Positions 25,923-34,382 of a stretch of 64,000 bases of DNA are shown piece after piece. Numbering within the stretch: the stretch's first letter is position 1; every line of letters begins with the position of its first letter. The stretch covers positions 178,072-242,071 of the forward strand of contig CAUGYD010000003.1 in NCBI GenBank assembly GCA_959603585.1, in the 5' to 3' direction. Position numbers and translations under genes: made by a program. Below the pieces are notes generated by a model that did no database searches, was not told the origin of the DNA, and saw nothing but the letters and a program-made list of their open reading frames with translations. The DNA is from Scatosoma sp900555925 (GTDB taxonomy: Bacteria; Bacillota; Clostridia; Christensenellales; Borkfalkiaceae).

Positions 25923-27758
25923 TTATTCGTGCGTCAAAATTGCTTTAATGCGGCGGATTCCCGCGCCGGAGCTCTGTTCCTTGACGATTTTGAACGTCCC
26001 GAGCTCGCCCGTCGAAGCGGCGTGAGGTCCCCCGCAGATTTCCTTGGAAAAATCGCCGACGGAGTAAGTCTTGACGCGCTCGCCGTACTTGCTTTCGAAT
26101 AAGCCCGTAAAGCCCTCCTTTTTCGCCTCTTCCAGACTCAGCTCCCGCATGACGACGGGGATATTTTCGGAAATCTTTTCGTTGACCAGCGCCTCAACCT
26201 TTTGAATCTCCTCCTGCGTCATGGGACGGGGAAAATTAAAATCGAATCTGAGGCGCTCTTCCGTGATGTTCGACCCTTTCTGATTGACGTCCTCGGACAA
26301 TACCTTTTTCAACGCCGCATGTAAGAGGTGCGTGGCGGTATGGAGATGCGTGGTCTCCTCCTTATGATCCGCGAGCCCGCAGGCGAATTTCTGTTCGCTG
26401 CCCGCTTTGCTCTTGCTCTGATGCTCCTCAAAAGCGGCTTTATAACCGTCGAGATCCACGCCGTAGCCACGTTCCTTCGCCATTTCCGAAGTAATTTCCA
26501 CGGGGAAGCCGTAGGTGTCGTACAGGTGGAACGCCTGTTTTCCGCCGATGACCTTTTCGGGAACATAGGAGGGATCCTTCGCGGCCATGAACGCGTTTTT
26601 GCGTTCCAGGCCGCCGATGCACTTTTCAAACTCTTTCAGCCCCTGTTGCAGCGTTTTGGAAAATTTCGCCTCTTCCTTGTCGAGTTCCTCGAAAATTTTC
26701 GCGCGGTTTGTCTCCAATTCGGGATATACCGCACTGTATTTTTCGATAAAGGTCTCCGCGACTTTGGCGAGGCTGCCTTCGGGCAGATCGATCTTGCGTC
26801 CGTAACGCACGGCGCGACGGATAATGCGGCGCAAAATATACCCTTGGTCGGTGTTGGAAGGGACGATTCCCTTTTCGTCTCCGATCATAAAGGTCGCCGT
26901 GCGGACGTGGTCCAAAACGACGCGGAACGCCCTCGTCGTCTCCTCGTCCGCGCCGTAAGCGCGGCCCGTCAATTCGGAAATCTTTTGAATGGCTTTTTCA
27001 AAAATATCCGTTTCGTATACGCTCGACTTTCCGTTCAAGACGCACAGAGCGCGTTCCAGCCCCATGCCCGTATCGACGTTTTTCTGTCTGAGCTCGGTAT
27101 AGCTGCCGTCCGCCTGTTTATTGAAGCGCATAAAGACGTCGTTCCAGATTTCGAGGAACGCGCCGCAGCTGCAATCGGGATTGCAGTTCGGCCCGCATTT
27201 GGGCTTGCGGATAACGAACATTTCCGTGTCCGTTCCGCAAGGCCCCGTAAGTCCCGCGGGACCCCACCAATTATTTTCGCGGGGCATGAAATAGATGTTT
27301 TCCTTCTTGATCCCCGCTTGTTCCCAAAGTTCGGCGGCCTCGTCGTCGCGGGGCAGCGTCTCGTCGCCCCCGAATACCGTCACCGCCAGCTTGTCCGAGG
27401 GAATTCCGAGATAGTTTTCTCCCGTCAGAAATTCATAGCTCCAAGGAATCATTTCCTTCTTGAAATAATCTCCCAAAGACCAATTTCCCAGCATTTCAAA
27501 AAAGGTGCAGTGCCTCTCGTCGCCCACGTCGTCGATATCGCCCGTGCGGACGCATTTCTGCACGTCGGTGAGACGGTTCCCCGCGGGGTGCTTCTCGCCC
27601 AGAAGATAGGGAACCAAGGGGTGCATGCCCGCCGTGGTGAATAAAACGGTCGGGTCGTTTTCGGGAATGAGCGAAGCCGACGGAATCACTTTATGCCCGC
27701 GGGCCTTGAAAAATCCGAGATACATTTCTCTTAAACTTTCGCTGGTATATTCTTTCAT
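25923..27758 (-). CDS. alaS: Alanine-tRNA ligase, short form lacking the C-terminal domain
   Basis: Class II aminoacyl-tRNA synthetase charging tRNA-Ala. The catalytic domain is clear (SASLIPENDPTVLFTTAGMH; FFEMLGNWSLGDYF; NVDTGMGLERALCVLNG), and the editing domain keeps the zinc ligand blocks HTATHLLH and CGGPH. At 611 residues it ends shortly after the editing domain (SSGAGIRRIKAIL) and has no DHHA1/C-Ala region, whereas most bacterial enzymes have about 870. Short forms are known, so this need not be a truncation; the reading frame is intact. A Cys cluster (KCGPNCNPDCSCG) in the catalytic domain may bind metal. Own consensus promoter at 27792-27820; no T-box leader. Confidence 0.93.
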   Translation of the reverse strand: MKEYTSESLREMYLGFFKARGHKVIPSASLIPENDPTVLFTTAGMHPLVPYLLGEKHPAGNRLTDVQKCVRTGDIDDVGDERHCTFFEMLGNWSLGDYFKKEMIPWSYEFLTGENYLGIPSDKLAVTVFGGDETLPRDDEAAELWEQAGIKKENIYFMPRENNWWGPAGLTGPCGTDTEMFVIRKPKCGPNCNPDCSCGAFLEIWNDVFMRFNKQADGSYTELRQKNVDTGMGLERALCVLNGKSSVYETDIFEKAIQKISELTGRAYGADEETTRAFRVVLDHVRTATFMIGDEKGIVPSNTDQGYILRRIIRRAVRYGRKIDLPEGSLAKVAETFIEKYSAVYPELETNRAKIFEELDKEEAKFSKTLQQGLKEFEKCIGGLERKNAFMAAKDPSYVPEKVIGGKQAFHLYDTYGFPVEITSEMAKERGYGVDLDGYKAAFEEHQSKSKAGSEQKFACGLADHKEETTHLHTATHLLHAALKKVLSEDVNQKGSNITEERLRFDFNFPRPMTQEEIQKVEALVNEKISENIPVVMRELSLEEAKKEGFTGLFESKYGERVKTYSVGDFSKEICGGPHAASTGELGTFKIVKEQSSGAGIRRIKAILTHE

Positions 27759-27791
27759 GTCGTCTACCTTTTTGTCTGCGTTTTTTCTAAA

Positions 27792-27820
27792 ATTATATAA
27801 GGTCGCGCGAAAAATGTCAA
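27792..27820 (-). promoter_or_regulatory. alaS promoter
   Basis: Perfect consensus: TTGACA (27820-27815), 17-base spacer, TATAAT (27797-27792), giving a leader of about 25 bases before the alaS start. Confidence 0.92.
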
Positions 27821-27982
27821 ACGTTTTCGCCCGCGTCGGCCGTTTTTATCCGGCCGTTTTCGTTTCGGACAAAAAACGATGTTTTCCGCCCGCCGTCCTT
27901 CTGACGCCCTCGCTCGCTGCGAGAGATTCCCTTCGTCAATTTCCGCAATTATTTCTGCTTTTGAATACTCCGCCTGCCCCCG

Positions 27983-29449
27983 TCAGTTTTTCGTGAGCTC
28001 GTACCCGTCCTTGGAATCCTTGACGGAATACCCCAGTTCGGCAAGGCGGGCGCGGAGGAGATCGCTCTTCGCCCAATCCTTTTCCTTACGCGCCGCAAAG
28101 CGCTCTTCCGCAATCGCTTTCACGTCGGCGGGAATTTCTTCCCCGCGCGGCGCGTATTTGTCGAGGTACTCCTTCGCGGGCCTTTCGAAAAGCCCCAACA
28201 GGGAATACGTCTTTCGTATCTGCGCCGCCATGGCGACCGCCCGTCCCGCCGTCGCCCGCGAAGTTCCCTCCGCCGTTTTCGCCCCGTCGGTCTGCGGAGC
28301 GGCGCCTTTTCCGTCCTTTTCCGCCAGACATTTCTTTATTTCCCTGAAATACCCGAACAGATTGCTCAGCGCCAGAGCCGTATTGAAATCGTCGCTCATG
28401 CACTCGTCGAACTCTTTGTCGATTTTCAACGCATACGCCTTGTCCGTATCGTCCGCTTCGGCTCCCGAATCTTCCGCCGCGGAGAGGACGGCATAAAATT
28501 CCGTTAAGTGTTTTTCCGCCTCGGGGAACAAATCGTCCGTGATGTTGATATCGTTGCGGTAATTGGTTTGCAGCAGCGCGAACTTGATCGCCTCGTCCGA
28601 ATATTTTGCAAGGAGATCGGAAAGGAGCAGACTGTTTCCGAGCGATTTGCTCATCTTCTGACCGTTCACTTTAATCAACCCGTTGTGCGTCCAATATTTG
28701 ACGAAGGGCTTTCCCGTCAGCGCCTCCGTCTGTGCGATTTCGTTTTCGTGGTGCGGGAAAATCAGATCGCGGCCGCCGCCGTGAAGATCTATCTGTTCCC
28801 CGAACGCCGCGCGGTTCATGGCCGAACATTCGATATGCCAGCCGGGGCGGCCCTTTCCCCAAGGGGAATCCCAGCAGATTTCCCCGGGTTTCGCACTCTT
28901 CCAGAGCGCGAAATCATAAGCGTTTTTCTTCTCGTCGTCGTTATCGACGCGCACGCCGTCGAGCGCGTCGTCGAGGCTCCTGTTCGAAAGATGTCCGTAG
29001 GCGGGGTAGCTGTCCACGTCGAAATACACATCGCCCTTTTTCGTGGGATAAGCATGCCCCTTTTCGATGAGTTTTGCGATGAAATCGATGATATTTCCGA
29101 TATTTTCCGTCGCTTTCAGCCAGATGTCGGGGTCGTCTACGCGGAATTTTCGCATCGCCTCGTCGATGTCCTTTATCATCTTGGCCGCATATTCGCCCGC
29201 GGGAATTCCCGTCTCTTTCGATTTTGCGATGATTTTGTCGTCCACGTCCGTATAGTTTCGGGCATAGGTGACTTTATACCCCTGTTTTTCCAGAAATTTG
29301 CGCATGATGTCGTAAATGAGCGCCTGATATCCGTGCCCGATATGCGCTTCGCCCGACACCGTAATGCCGCACGCGTACATCTTTACCTTTCCCTCTTCCA
29401 AAGGGACGAATTCTTCTTTTCTTTTCGTAAGCGAATTGTAAACTTTCAT
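27983..29449 (-). CDS. cysS: Cysteine-tRNA ligase
   Basis: Class I synthetase of 488 residues. The zinc/HIGH region reads YACGITVSGEAHIGHGY and the KMSKS loop GQKMSKSLGNS. Further zinc ligands are in WHIECSAMN and FPHHENE. The usual CGPTVYD is altered to CGITVSG but the Cys is kept. An approximately 40-residue Gly/Ala/Lys-rich insertion (about 375-405) lies between core and C-terminal helical part. It follows cysE by 21 bases; both lie behind a cysteine-type T-box, so they should be induced when tRNA-Cys is uncharged. Confidence 0.95.
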   Translation of the reverse strand: MKVYNSLTKRKEEFVPLEEGKVKMYACGITVSGEAHIGHGYQALIYDIMRKFLEKQGYKVTYARNYTDVDDKIIAKSKETGIPAGEYAAKMIKDIDEAMRKFRVDDPDIWLKATENIGNIIDFIAKLIEKGHAYPTKKGDVYFDVDSYPAYGHLSNRSLDDALDGVRVDNDDEKKNAYDFALWKSAKPGEICWDSPWGKGRPGWHIECSAMNRAAFGEQIDLHGGGRDLIFPHHENEIAQTEALTGKPFVKYWTHNGLIKVNGQKMSKSLGNSLLLSDLLAKYSDEAIKFALLQTNYRNDINITDDLFPEAEKHLTEFYAVLSAAEDSGAEADDTDKAYALKIDKEFDECMSDDFNTALALSNLFGYFREIKKCLAEKDGKGAAPQTDGAKTAEGTSRATAGRAVAMAAQIRKTYSLLGLFERPAKEYLDKYAPRGEEIPADVKAIAEERFAARKEKDWAKSDLLRARLAELGYSVKDSKDGYELTKN

Positions 29450-29470
29450 ATAATTTTCCTCGTCCGATTT

Positions 29471-30154
29471 TTATTCCTCTTCCATAATGACCTCAGCCAT
29501 GGGTATGCCGTCCTGTAATTCTTTCAGCGTATTTTCCAATTCGGAAACCCTTGCGCGCAAATGGCAGATTTCCGCGAGACAATTTTGATAAGGATCGGTT
29601 TTGTCCTGATTGAGATCGGGCTCGCAGACCTTCTCGCCTTTGATTCGGACGATCCGTCCCGGAACGCCCACCACGGTCGCGTGCGGCGGTACCTCTTTGA
29701 GCACTACCGCTCCCGCGCCGATTTTCGCACCCTCGCCCACGACGAAGCCGCCCAAGACTTTCGCGCCCGCGGAAACGGTCACGTTTTCCATGATCGTGGG
29801 GTGCCGCTTTCCGTGCTCCTTGCCGTTGCCCCCCAAAGTGACGCCCTGATAAATCACCGTACCCGAATGGACCTCCGCCGTCTCTCCGATGACGACGCCG
29901 CAGCCGTGGTCGATGAATACGCCCGGATAAATGTTCGCGGCGGGGTGAATTTCTATGCCCGTAAAAAATTTCGATACCTGACTGACGATCCGCGCGAGCA
30001 ATTTCAGATGTATCCGATAGAGAAATTTCGCAAACCGATGATGAGACAGAGCGTGCACGCCCGAATAGGTGAGAAAAATTTCAAACTTGTTCCGCGCGGC
30101 GGGATCGTTGCGCTTCGCGGCGGCAATATCCGCCCGCAGATTCTTGAACCACAT
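29471..30154 (-). CDS. cysE: Serine O-acetyltransferase
   Basis: Makes O-acetylserine, the precursor of cysteine. 227 residues; hexapeptide-repeat left-handed beta helix (about 70-165) with the family block IHPAANIYPGVFIDHGCGVV and the active-site His in the downstream GKRHPTI. The tail (about 185-227) is a helix with heptad-like leucines (ICHLRARVSELENTLKELQ), unlike the E. coli CysE tail. AAGGAG precedes the ATG. The leader is a T-box, and cysS follows directly. Confidence 0.95.
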   Translation of the reverse strand: MWFKNLRADIAAAKRNDPAARNKFEIFLTYSGVHALSHHRFAKFLYRIHLKLLARIVSQVSKFFTGIEIHPAANIYPGVFIDHGCGVVIGETAEVHSGTVIYQGVTLGGNGKEHGKRHPTIMENVTVSAGAKVLGGFVVGEGAKIGAGAVVLKEVPPHATVVGVPGRIVRIKGEKVCEPDLNQDKTDPYQNCLAEICHLRARVSELENTLKELQDGIPMAEVIMEEE

Positions 30155-30196
30155 ACTTGCTTCTCCTTGACTTGACCTGAATTCCCGAAATACGAC

Positions 30197-30460
30197 AAAA
30201 GCGCCTTCATACCATATAGTCGGATACTATATAGTATAAAGGCGCGGTCAAACGCTGTTCCACTTTATTTCGAAAAAGCAAAAACTTTTTCCTCGTATGC
30301 CCGATAACGGAGGCGCCCGCAGAGGATTGGTCTGTCCTGATGGCGCGGAAACGCACTTTCGCCGCCGCGCAGGGCACGGCGCGCTTTCAGCCTTCGGCAC
30401 GCCTCTCTTTCCGCCGCCCCCGCCTCGGGTACTCTTTTTCCGCTTCGGAATATTCTGTTT
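30197..30460 (-). ncRNA. T-box riboswitch, cysteine specifier, controlling cysE-cysS
   Basis: Tuning element that senses uncharged tRNA-Cys. Read on the minus strand: Stem I closes with GCGGAAA (30443-30437) and TTTCCGC (30351-30345). The codon TGC (30355-30353) lies just inside that closing helix, followed by a purine, as expected for the specifier. The T-box sequence AAAGTGGAACAGCG occupies 30266-30253 with the seven-base UGGAACA bulge. An antiterminator (ATAAAG/CTTTAT) competes with a 20-base terminator stem (30201-30245), all paired if G-U is allowed and followed by TTTT. Classic transcription-attenuation layout. Confidence 0.9.
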
Positions 30461-30466
30461 TGCGTC

Positions 30467-30495
30467 ATTATATCACGCGCAAGCAAAAAACGCAA
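30467..30495 (-). promoter_or_regulatory. Promoter of the T-box-cysE-cysS operon
   Basis: TTGCGT (30495-30490), 17-base spacer, TATAAT (30472-30467), placed directly before the T-box leader. Confidence 0.8.
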
Positions 30496-30512
30496 CCGTT
30501 TTAAGCGCTTTT

Positions 30513-31148
30513 TTATAAATCGCGGACGAATAAATTGCTCACCTTATATTCGGCGAGCGCCGCGCGCATCATTTCCGGATTGAAAACTTTCCGCGTCAGA
30601 AGATAGGCGATTACCGTGTCTTTCACCTGCGCGTAATCGAAAGAATACCCGCAGACGTCAAAGAGCTCCGTCAAATCCTCTATCGACATGTGCGCGGCCA
30701 AAGCCAGCGAAAACAATAAATTTTTCGTGGGCTCGTAAACCCCTTTGCAGATGCGGCTCCAAGTGACGACGTCTATGACAAGCAGCCTTCCGGCTTCCGA
30801 CTCGGTCATGCCGTACCGTCCCAGCACTTCGGGGAGCACTTTTTTCAGTGTCACTTTCTTAAAAAGGTTTTTTATTCGGGTAAACAAGCTCAAAGGACAG
30901 AAGGTAAACGAGAACGAAGCATCCGTCATCTTTTCCTTCAATTGCGCCAAAAGGTCCTTACGATTTCGCTGTAAAGCGAGGCGCATGGTGGACGCGGGAA
31001 GCGTATAAGAATAATCTGTCCCATCCTCGCGCCGCTCCGTCGTCTGCATTTTGGGCATTTCGTACCCTTTGAGAATACAGATATGGTCGTAATTCGCGTA
31101 TTTTTCGCAAAAATACTCGTCAAGGTCCTCTATGAAATCAAAGGTCAC
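30513..31148 (-). CDS. Hypothetical protein with XRE-like helix-turn-helix region
   Basis: 211 residues from a GTG start at 31148, chosen because CCTCC (GGAGG on the minus strand, 31157-31161) lies eight bases upstream and a TATAAT promoter lies inside the longer open frame. The N-terminal half is not recognised. The C-terminal half (TWSRICKGVYEPTKNLLFSL, then MSIEDLTELFDVCGYSFD) looks like a degenerate XRE-type HTH followed by a helical tail. Not in an obvious operon. Possibly a small DNA-binding regulator; low certainty. Confidence 0.68.
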   Translation of the reverse strand: MTFDFIEDLDEYFCEKYANYDHICILKGYEMPKMQTTERREDGTDYSYTLPASTMRLALQRNRKDLLAQLKEKMTDASFSFTFCPLSLFTRIKNLFKKVTLKKVLPEVLGRYGMTESEAGRLLVIDVVTWSRICKGVYEPTKNLLFSLALAAHMSIEDLTELFDVCGYSFDYAQVKDTVIAYLLTRKVFNPEMMRAALAEYKVSNLFVRDL

Positions 31149-31182
31149 GAAAAATTCCTCCGCTGAAATATCCGTTTTTTTT

Positions 31183-31211
31183 ATTATAGCATATCCATTT
31201 GAAAAAAGCAA
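31183..31211 (-). promoter_or_regulatory. Promoter of the HTH-like gene
   Basis: TTGCTT (31211-31206), 17-base spacer, TATAAT (31188-31183). Its place within the longest open frame supports the GTG start at 31148. Confidence 0.75.
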
Positions 31212-31370
31212 TCGTTTTTTTACGCTCTAAAAAAGACCTGAAATTGATATTCTCGCATTTTATGTTAACTTTTATAAAAAAATTTTGAAAAGCGTTCTTT
31301 ATTTACTTGATTTTTTGTGATTTTTATGATAAATTTGATATATACTGAAAAAGAAACGGGAGGTTAAGGG

Positions 31371-32129
31371 ATGAAAAGAGAACGCATCGAGGAAATCGCC
31401 GAGCTTTTGGATAAGCGCGGAAAGCTGACGCTGGAACAGCTCGAAGAATATTTTCCCAATGTATCGCAGATGACGCTCAGAAGGGATCTTTTCCAATTGG
31501 AGGAAGAAGGAAAAATCATTCGCGTGCGCGGCGGCGCCATGTCCGTAAAGGAAGTCCAGAAGGCCTCCGGAGAGCCCTATACCAAAAAGGCGACCATTCA
31601 TACGGACGAAAAAATAGAGATCGCTCAGAAAGCGGCGGTATTGGTGGACGAAGGATCTTCCATCTTTATCGACGGCGGCACGACGGCTCTGTATCTCGCA
31701 AAGGAATTGCGCGACATGAACTGCAACGTCTTTACGAACGGAATCGCCGTCGCGAAGGAACTCGCGCAGAAGAAAAACGTCACCATCAACCTTTTAGGCG
31801 GACAGCTCATCAAAGAAAACCTGTCCACGGCCTCCCCGCTCGCGGCGCAATATTTCACGGATACGAATTTCGAACTCGCGATCATCTCCGCTTCGGCGTT
31901 TACGCCCGAAAACGGATTTTCCTGCGGCTCGCAAATCGAGGCCGACCTTTTGAAGCTGGTGCGAAAAAAAGCGAAGTTCCTGTATATGATGTTAGACAGC
32001 TCGAAAATCGGCAAAATCATGCCCTATACCTTTGCCCGCGCCGAGGATATCAACGTCCTCATTACCGACGAAGGTTTTCCCGAATCCCTCAAAGAACAAT
32101 TCAAGGCGATGGATATCGTCGTCATGTAG
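31371..32129 (+). CDS. DeoR-family transcriptional regulator
   Basis: 252 residues: N-terminal winged HTH (MKRERIEEIAELLDKRGKLT; then VSQMTLRRDLFQLEEEGKII and RVRGGA, the family signature) and a DeoR sensor domain that normally binds a phosphorylated sugar (FIDGGTTALYLAKEL; NGIAVAKELAQ). GGGAGG precedes the ATG. It is alone between genes on the opposite strand and is followed by a terminator, so its targets are not evident here. Confidence 0.93.
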   Translation: MKRERIEEIAELLDKRGKLTLEQLEEYFPNVSQMTLRRDLFQLEEEGKIIRVRGGAMSVKEVQKASGEPYTKKATIHTDEKIEIAQKAAVLVDEGSSIFIDGGTTALYLAKELRDMNCNVFTNGIAVAKELAQKKNVTINLLGGQLIKENLSTASPLAAQYFTDTNFELAIISASAFTPENGFSCGSQIEADLLKLVRKKAKFLYMMLDSSKIGKIMPYTFARAEDINVLITDEGFPESLKEQFKAMDIVVM

Positions 32130-32153
32130 TTTCGGATAACAGGCATAAAGTAC

Positions 32154-32190
32154 GCCCGCCCGACGTATGTCGGACGGGCGTTTATTATTT
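32154..32190 (+). terminator. Terminator after the DeoR gene
   Basis: Twelve-base stem CGCCCGCCCGAC with one mismatch, loop GTAT, then TTTATTATTT. Confidence 0.85.
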
Positions 32191-32325
32191 CCGCAGGCGT
32201 TTCGGTTGCTCCCGCCGCCGCCTGCGGACAGTTTTATCTCATTTATTTTATCCGTCGGAGGACGGGAGACAGACAACGTTTTTCCCCGCTTGTTTATCCT
32301 AAACGGACGTTCGTTCGACAGAGAG

Positions 32326-32451
32326 CAAGCGGTAAACCACACATCTCCTTACCCGTTCAGCCGAGGACGAGAGGTAAAACATTCCTCTCTCTTTCCGTTC
32401 AATAAAAGGCAAGCGATAAAACACACATCGCCCCTCCCGTTCGTTAAGGGC
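32326..32451. repeat. Three imperfect 42-base tandem repeats
   Basis: Units at 32326-32367, 32368-32409 and 32410-32451. Shared positions include the AAGCG/GAGAG-GTAAA start and a central CCGTTC. They fill most of the gap 32130-32498 between the DeoR terminator and the end of the NCS2 permease gene; nothing else is visible there. Confidence 0.75.
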
Positions 32452-32498
32452 GGAGTTATCTATAATTGTTCTCTTGCCGATTTGAAAACGGGACGGAA

Positions 32499-33986
32499 TT
32501 ATTGATCTTCCGTCTGTTCGTTCGACGGTGCGGCGACATTTTCCTCCGTCTGTCCGTCAGAAAGCGCAGTCACTTCCGTATTTTCGGCTTCCGCCGTTCC
32601 CGCCGCGGGAGCGGACGAGGCATTTTCTTTTTTGCTTTTGATCGAACAGAGCACGTTCGTCAGAATACCGAGAATGAGCGCGCAGGCGACCGAAGTGAGC
32701 GTCACTTTCCCAAAGGTGAGGGTAAGTCCGCCCACGCCCGCAATCAGGATGACGGAGACCACGAACAGATTGCGATTTTCATTGAGGTCCACCTTTTGAA
32801 TCATTTTGAGGCCGGATACGGCGATGAAGCCGTACAGAGCGATACAGACGCCGCCCATGACGCAGGAAGGAATCGTCGAAAGGAAGGTGACGAAGGGAGC
32901 GAAGAAGGAGATGACGATCGCCAGACACGCGGTCACTAAAATCGTGAATACGGAAGCATTCCCCGTAATGGCGACGCAGCCGACGGACTCGCCGTAAGTC
33001 GTATTGGGGCAGCCGCCGAAGAAAGCGCCCGCGACGGAACCGACACCGTCGCCGAGGAGTGTTCTGGAAAGACCGGGGTCTTCGAGGAGTTCGGAGCCGA
33101 TAATAGAGGAAAGATTTTTATGGTCAGCGATATGTTCCGCAAAGACGACGAAAGCGACGGGGACATAAGCGACGGCAATCGTTCCGATATAGGTTCCGAG
33201 AGAACCGACTTCCCCGAAGTCGTAGTTTCCCTTAAACGCCTCTATAAAGCTGAATTTCGGGAGCCACTGCATATCCTTGAATTTGGAGAAATCGATAATT
33301 TTGAGCGCGTCCACATTCGCGGCGGTGCCGATTCCGGTAAAGATCGCCGCGACCGCATATCCCGCGAGAATACCGATGACGAACGGGAACAGTCTGAGAT
33401 TCTTTTTACCGTACACCGAGCAAACCATCGTCACCGCCAAAGTCACGAGTCCGCAGAGCAAAGCGATGTAGGGAGAGCCTACCATTTCGGCTGCATCGTT
33501 CAAAACGTTTCCCTTCATCAAATCCCCGACGGCGTTTCCGGCGAGGGAAAGACCGATAATGGCGACGGTGGGACCGATGACGACGGCGGGCATGAGCTTA
33601 TTCACCCACTTTACGCCGACGAGTTTCACGACGACGGCGATGACGACGTATACGAGTCCCGCGAAAGCGGCTCCGATAATGAGTCCGAGATAGCCCGCGG
33701 AAGCGGAGACACTGCCCGCGAAGGCGGCCGCCATAGAGCCGAGGAAGGCGAAGGAGGAGCCGAGGAACACGGGGCTTCTGAATTTGGTAAACAGAAGATA
33801 CACGATCGTGCCGACGCCCGCGCCGAGCAAAGCGGCGGAAGCCGACATATTCGCATCGGGGAACTGGGCGTTTATGGCCGCGGGAACGGCGATGGTAGCG
33901 GCGAGAATCGCCAAGAGCTGTTGCAAGGCGGCGATGAGCAATTTGCCCACGGGAGGTCGGTCTTTTACTTTGTAAACGAGTTGCAT
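32499..33986 (-). CDS. NCS2-family uracil/xanthine permease
   Basis: Proton-coupled nucleobase importer, 495 residues with about 14 hydrophobic segments. It starts PPVGKLLIAALQQLLAILAA, as in UraA-type permeases, and the binding-site regions FLGSSFAFLG and GCPNTTYGESVGCVAIT are conserved. The C-terminal about 45 residues are an Ala/Glu/Thr-rich hydrophilic tail (SNEQTEDQ at the end). A 200-base leader with an attenuator-like structure precedes it. Uracil is the most likely substrate, but xanthine cannot be excluded. Confidence 0.93.
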   Translation of the reverse strand: MQLVYKVKDRPPVGKLLIAALQQLLAILAATIAVPAAINAQFPDANMSASAALLGAGVGTIVYLLFTKFRSPVFLGSSFAFLGSMAAAFAGSVSASAGYLGLIIGAAFAGLVYVVIAVVVKLVGVKWVNKLMPAVVIGPTVAIIGLSLAGNAVGDLMKGNVLNDAAEMVGSPYIALLCGLVTLAVTMVCSVYGKKNLRLFPFVIGILAGYAVAAIFTGIGTAANVDALKIIDFSKFKDMQWLPKFSFIEAFKGNYDFGEVGSLGTYIGTIAVAYVPVAFVVFAEHIADHKNLSSIIGSELLEDPGLSRTLLGDGVGSVAGAFFGGCPNTTYGESVGCVAITGNASVFTILVTACLAIVISFFAPFVTFLSTIPSCVMGGVCIALYGFIAVSGLKMIQKVDLNENRNLFVVSVILIAGVGGLTLTFGKVTLTSVACALILGILTNVLCSIKSKKENASSAPAAGTAEAENTEVTALSDGQTEENVAAPSNEQTEDQ

Positions 33987-34108
33987 AATCTTTCCAGTCT
34001 CCTTGGTAGAATTATTTGTACGGCATCAGCCGTCGATTCCTGTTTTCGAAAGTCGCACCGGGGTTCTTTCGCCGCGCGAATCGGAGCGATTTTTGTCCGT
34101 CAAGCCCG

Positions 34109-34240
34109 AAAAAATCCCCCTTATGGCTGTCCCGAACGGGCGGAAAGACCCGTTTCGAGCTTCTTGTTTCGCAAAAAGGGGGGCATTGTTCTGTTTTTAT
34201 AATTTTTACTATAATATCACTTTTTTCACATATTTGTCAA
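34109..34240 (-). promoter_or_regulatory. Promoter and attenuator-like leader of the NCS2 permease
   Basis: Minus-strand promoter TTGACA (34240-34235), 18-base spacer, TATTAT (34216-34211). Downstream, CCCCCTT (34182-34176) can pair with AAGGGGG (34122-34116), followed by six T (34114-34109); inside lies a hairpin AACGGG/CCCGTT (34135-34154). This looks like a transcription attenuator. I find no PyrR-binding consensus and no known riboswitch class. The remaining about 100 bases to the gene hold only a weak hairpin. Confidence 0.55.
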
Positions 34241-34328
34241 GTAAAATTTCTTTCTCCGACCGCAAAATATTCGAATCCCGAAAAAATATAATTCTTTTTA
34301 AGTTCCCGCAACTTTTTCGCATAAGAAA

Positions 34329-34366
34329 ACCTGCCCCGCTCGTTTTTGAAAACGAGCGGGGCAGGT
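34329..34366 (-). terminator. Terminator after the ssDNA-binding protein gene
   Basis: Eighteen-base perfect arms (ACCTGCCCCGCTCGTTTT and complement) followed on the minus strand by TTTTCTTATG. Belongs to the gene ending at 34383. Confidence 0.85.
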
Positions 34367-34382
34367 ACGCATTGAACAGGAG

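Noticed and set aside
27759..27982. Alanine T-box before alaS
   Set aside because: The promoter leaves only a 25-base leader and no T-box sequence is present.
33987..34240. PyrR-binding leader or purine riboswitch
   Set aside because: No PyrR-loop consensus and no purine riboswitch core could be found in the leader.
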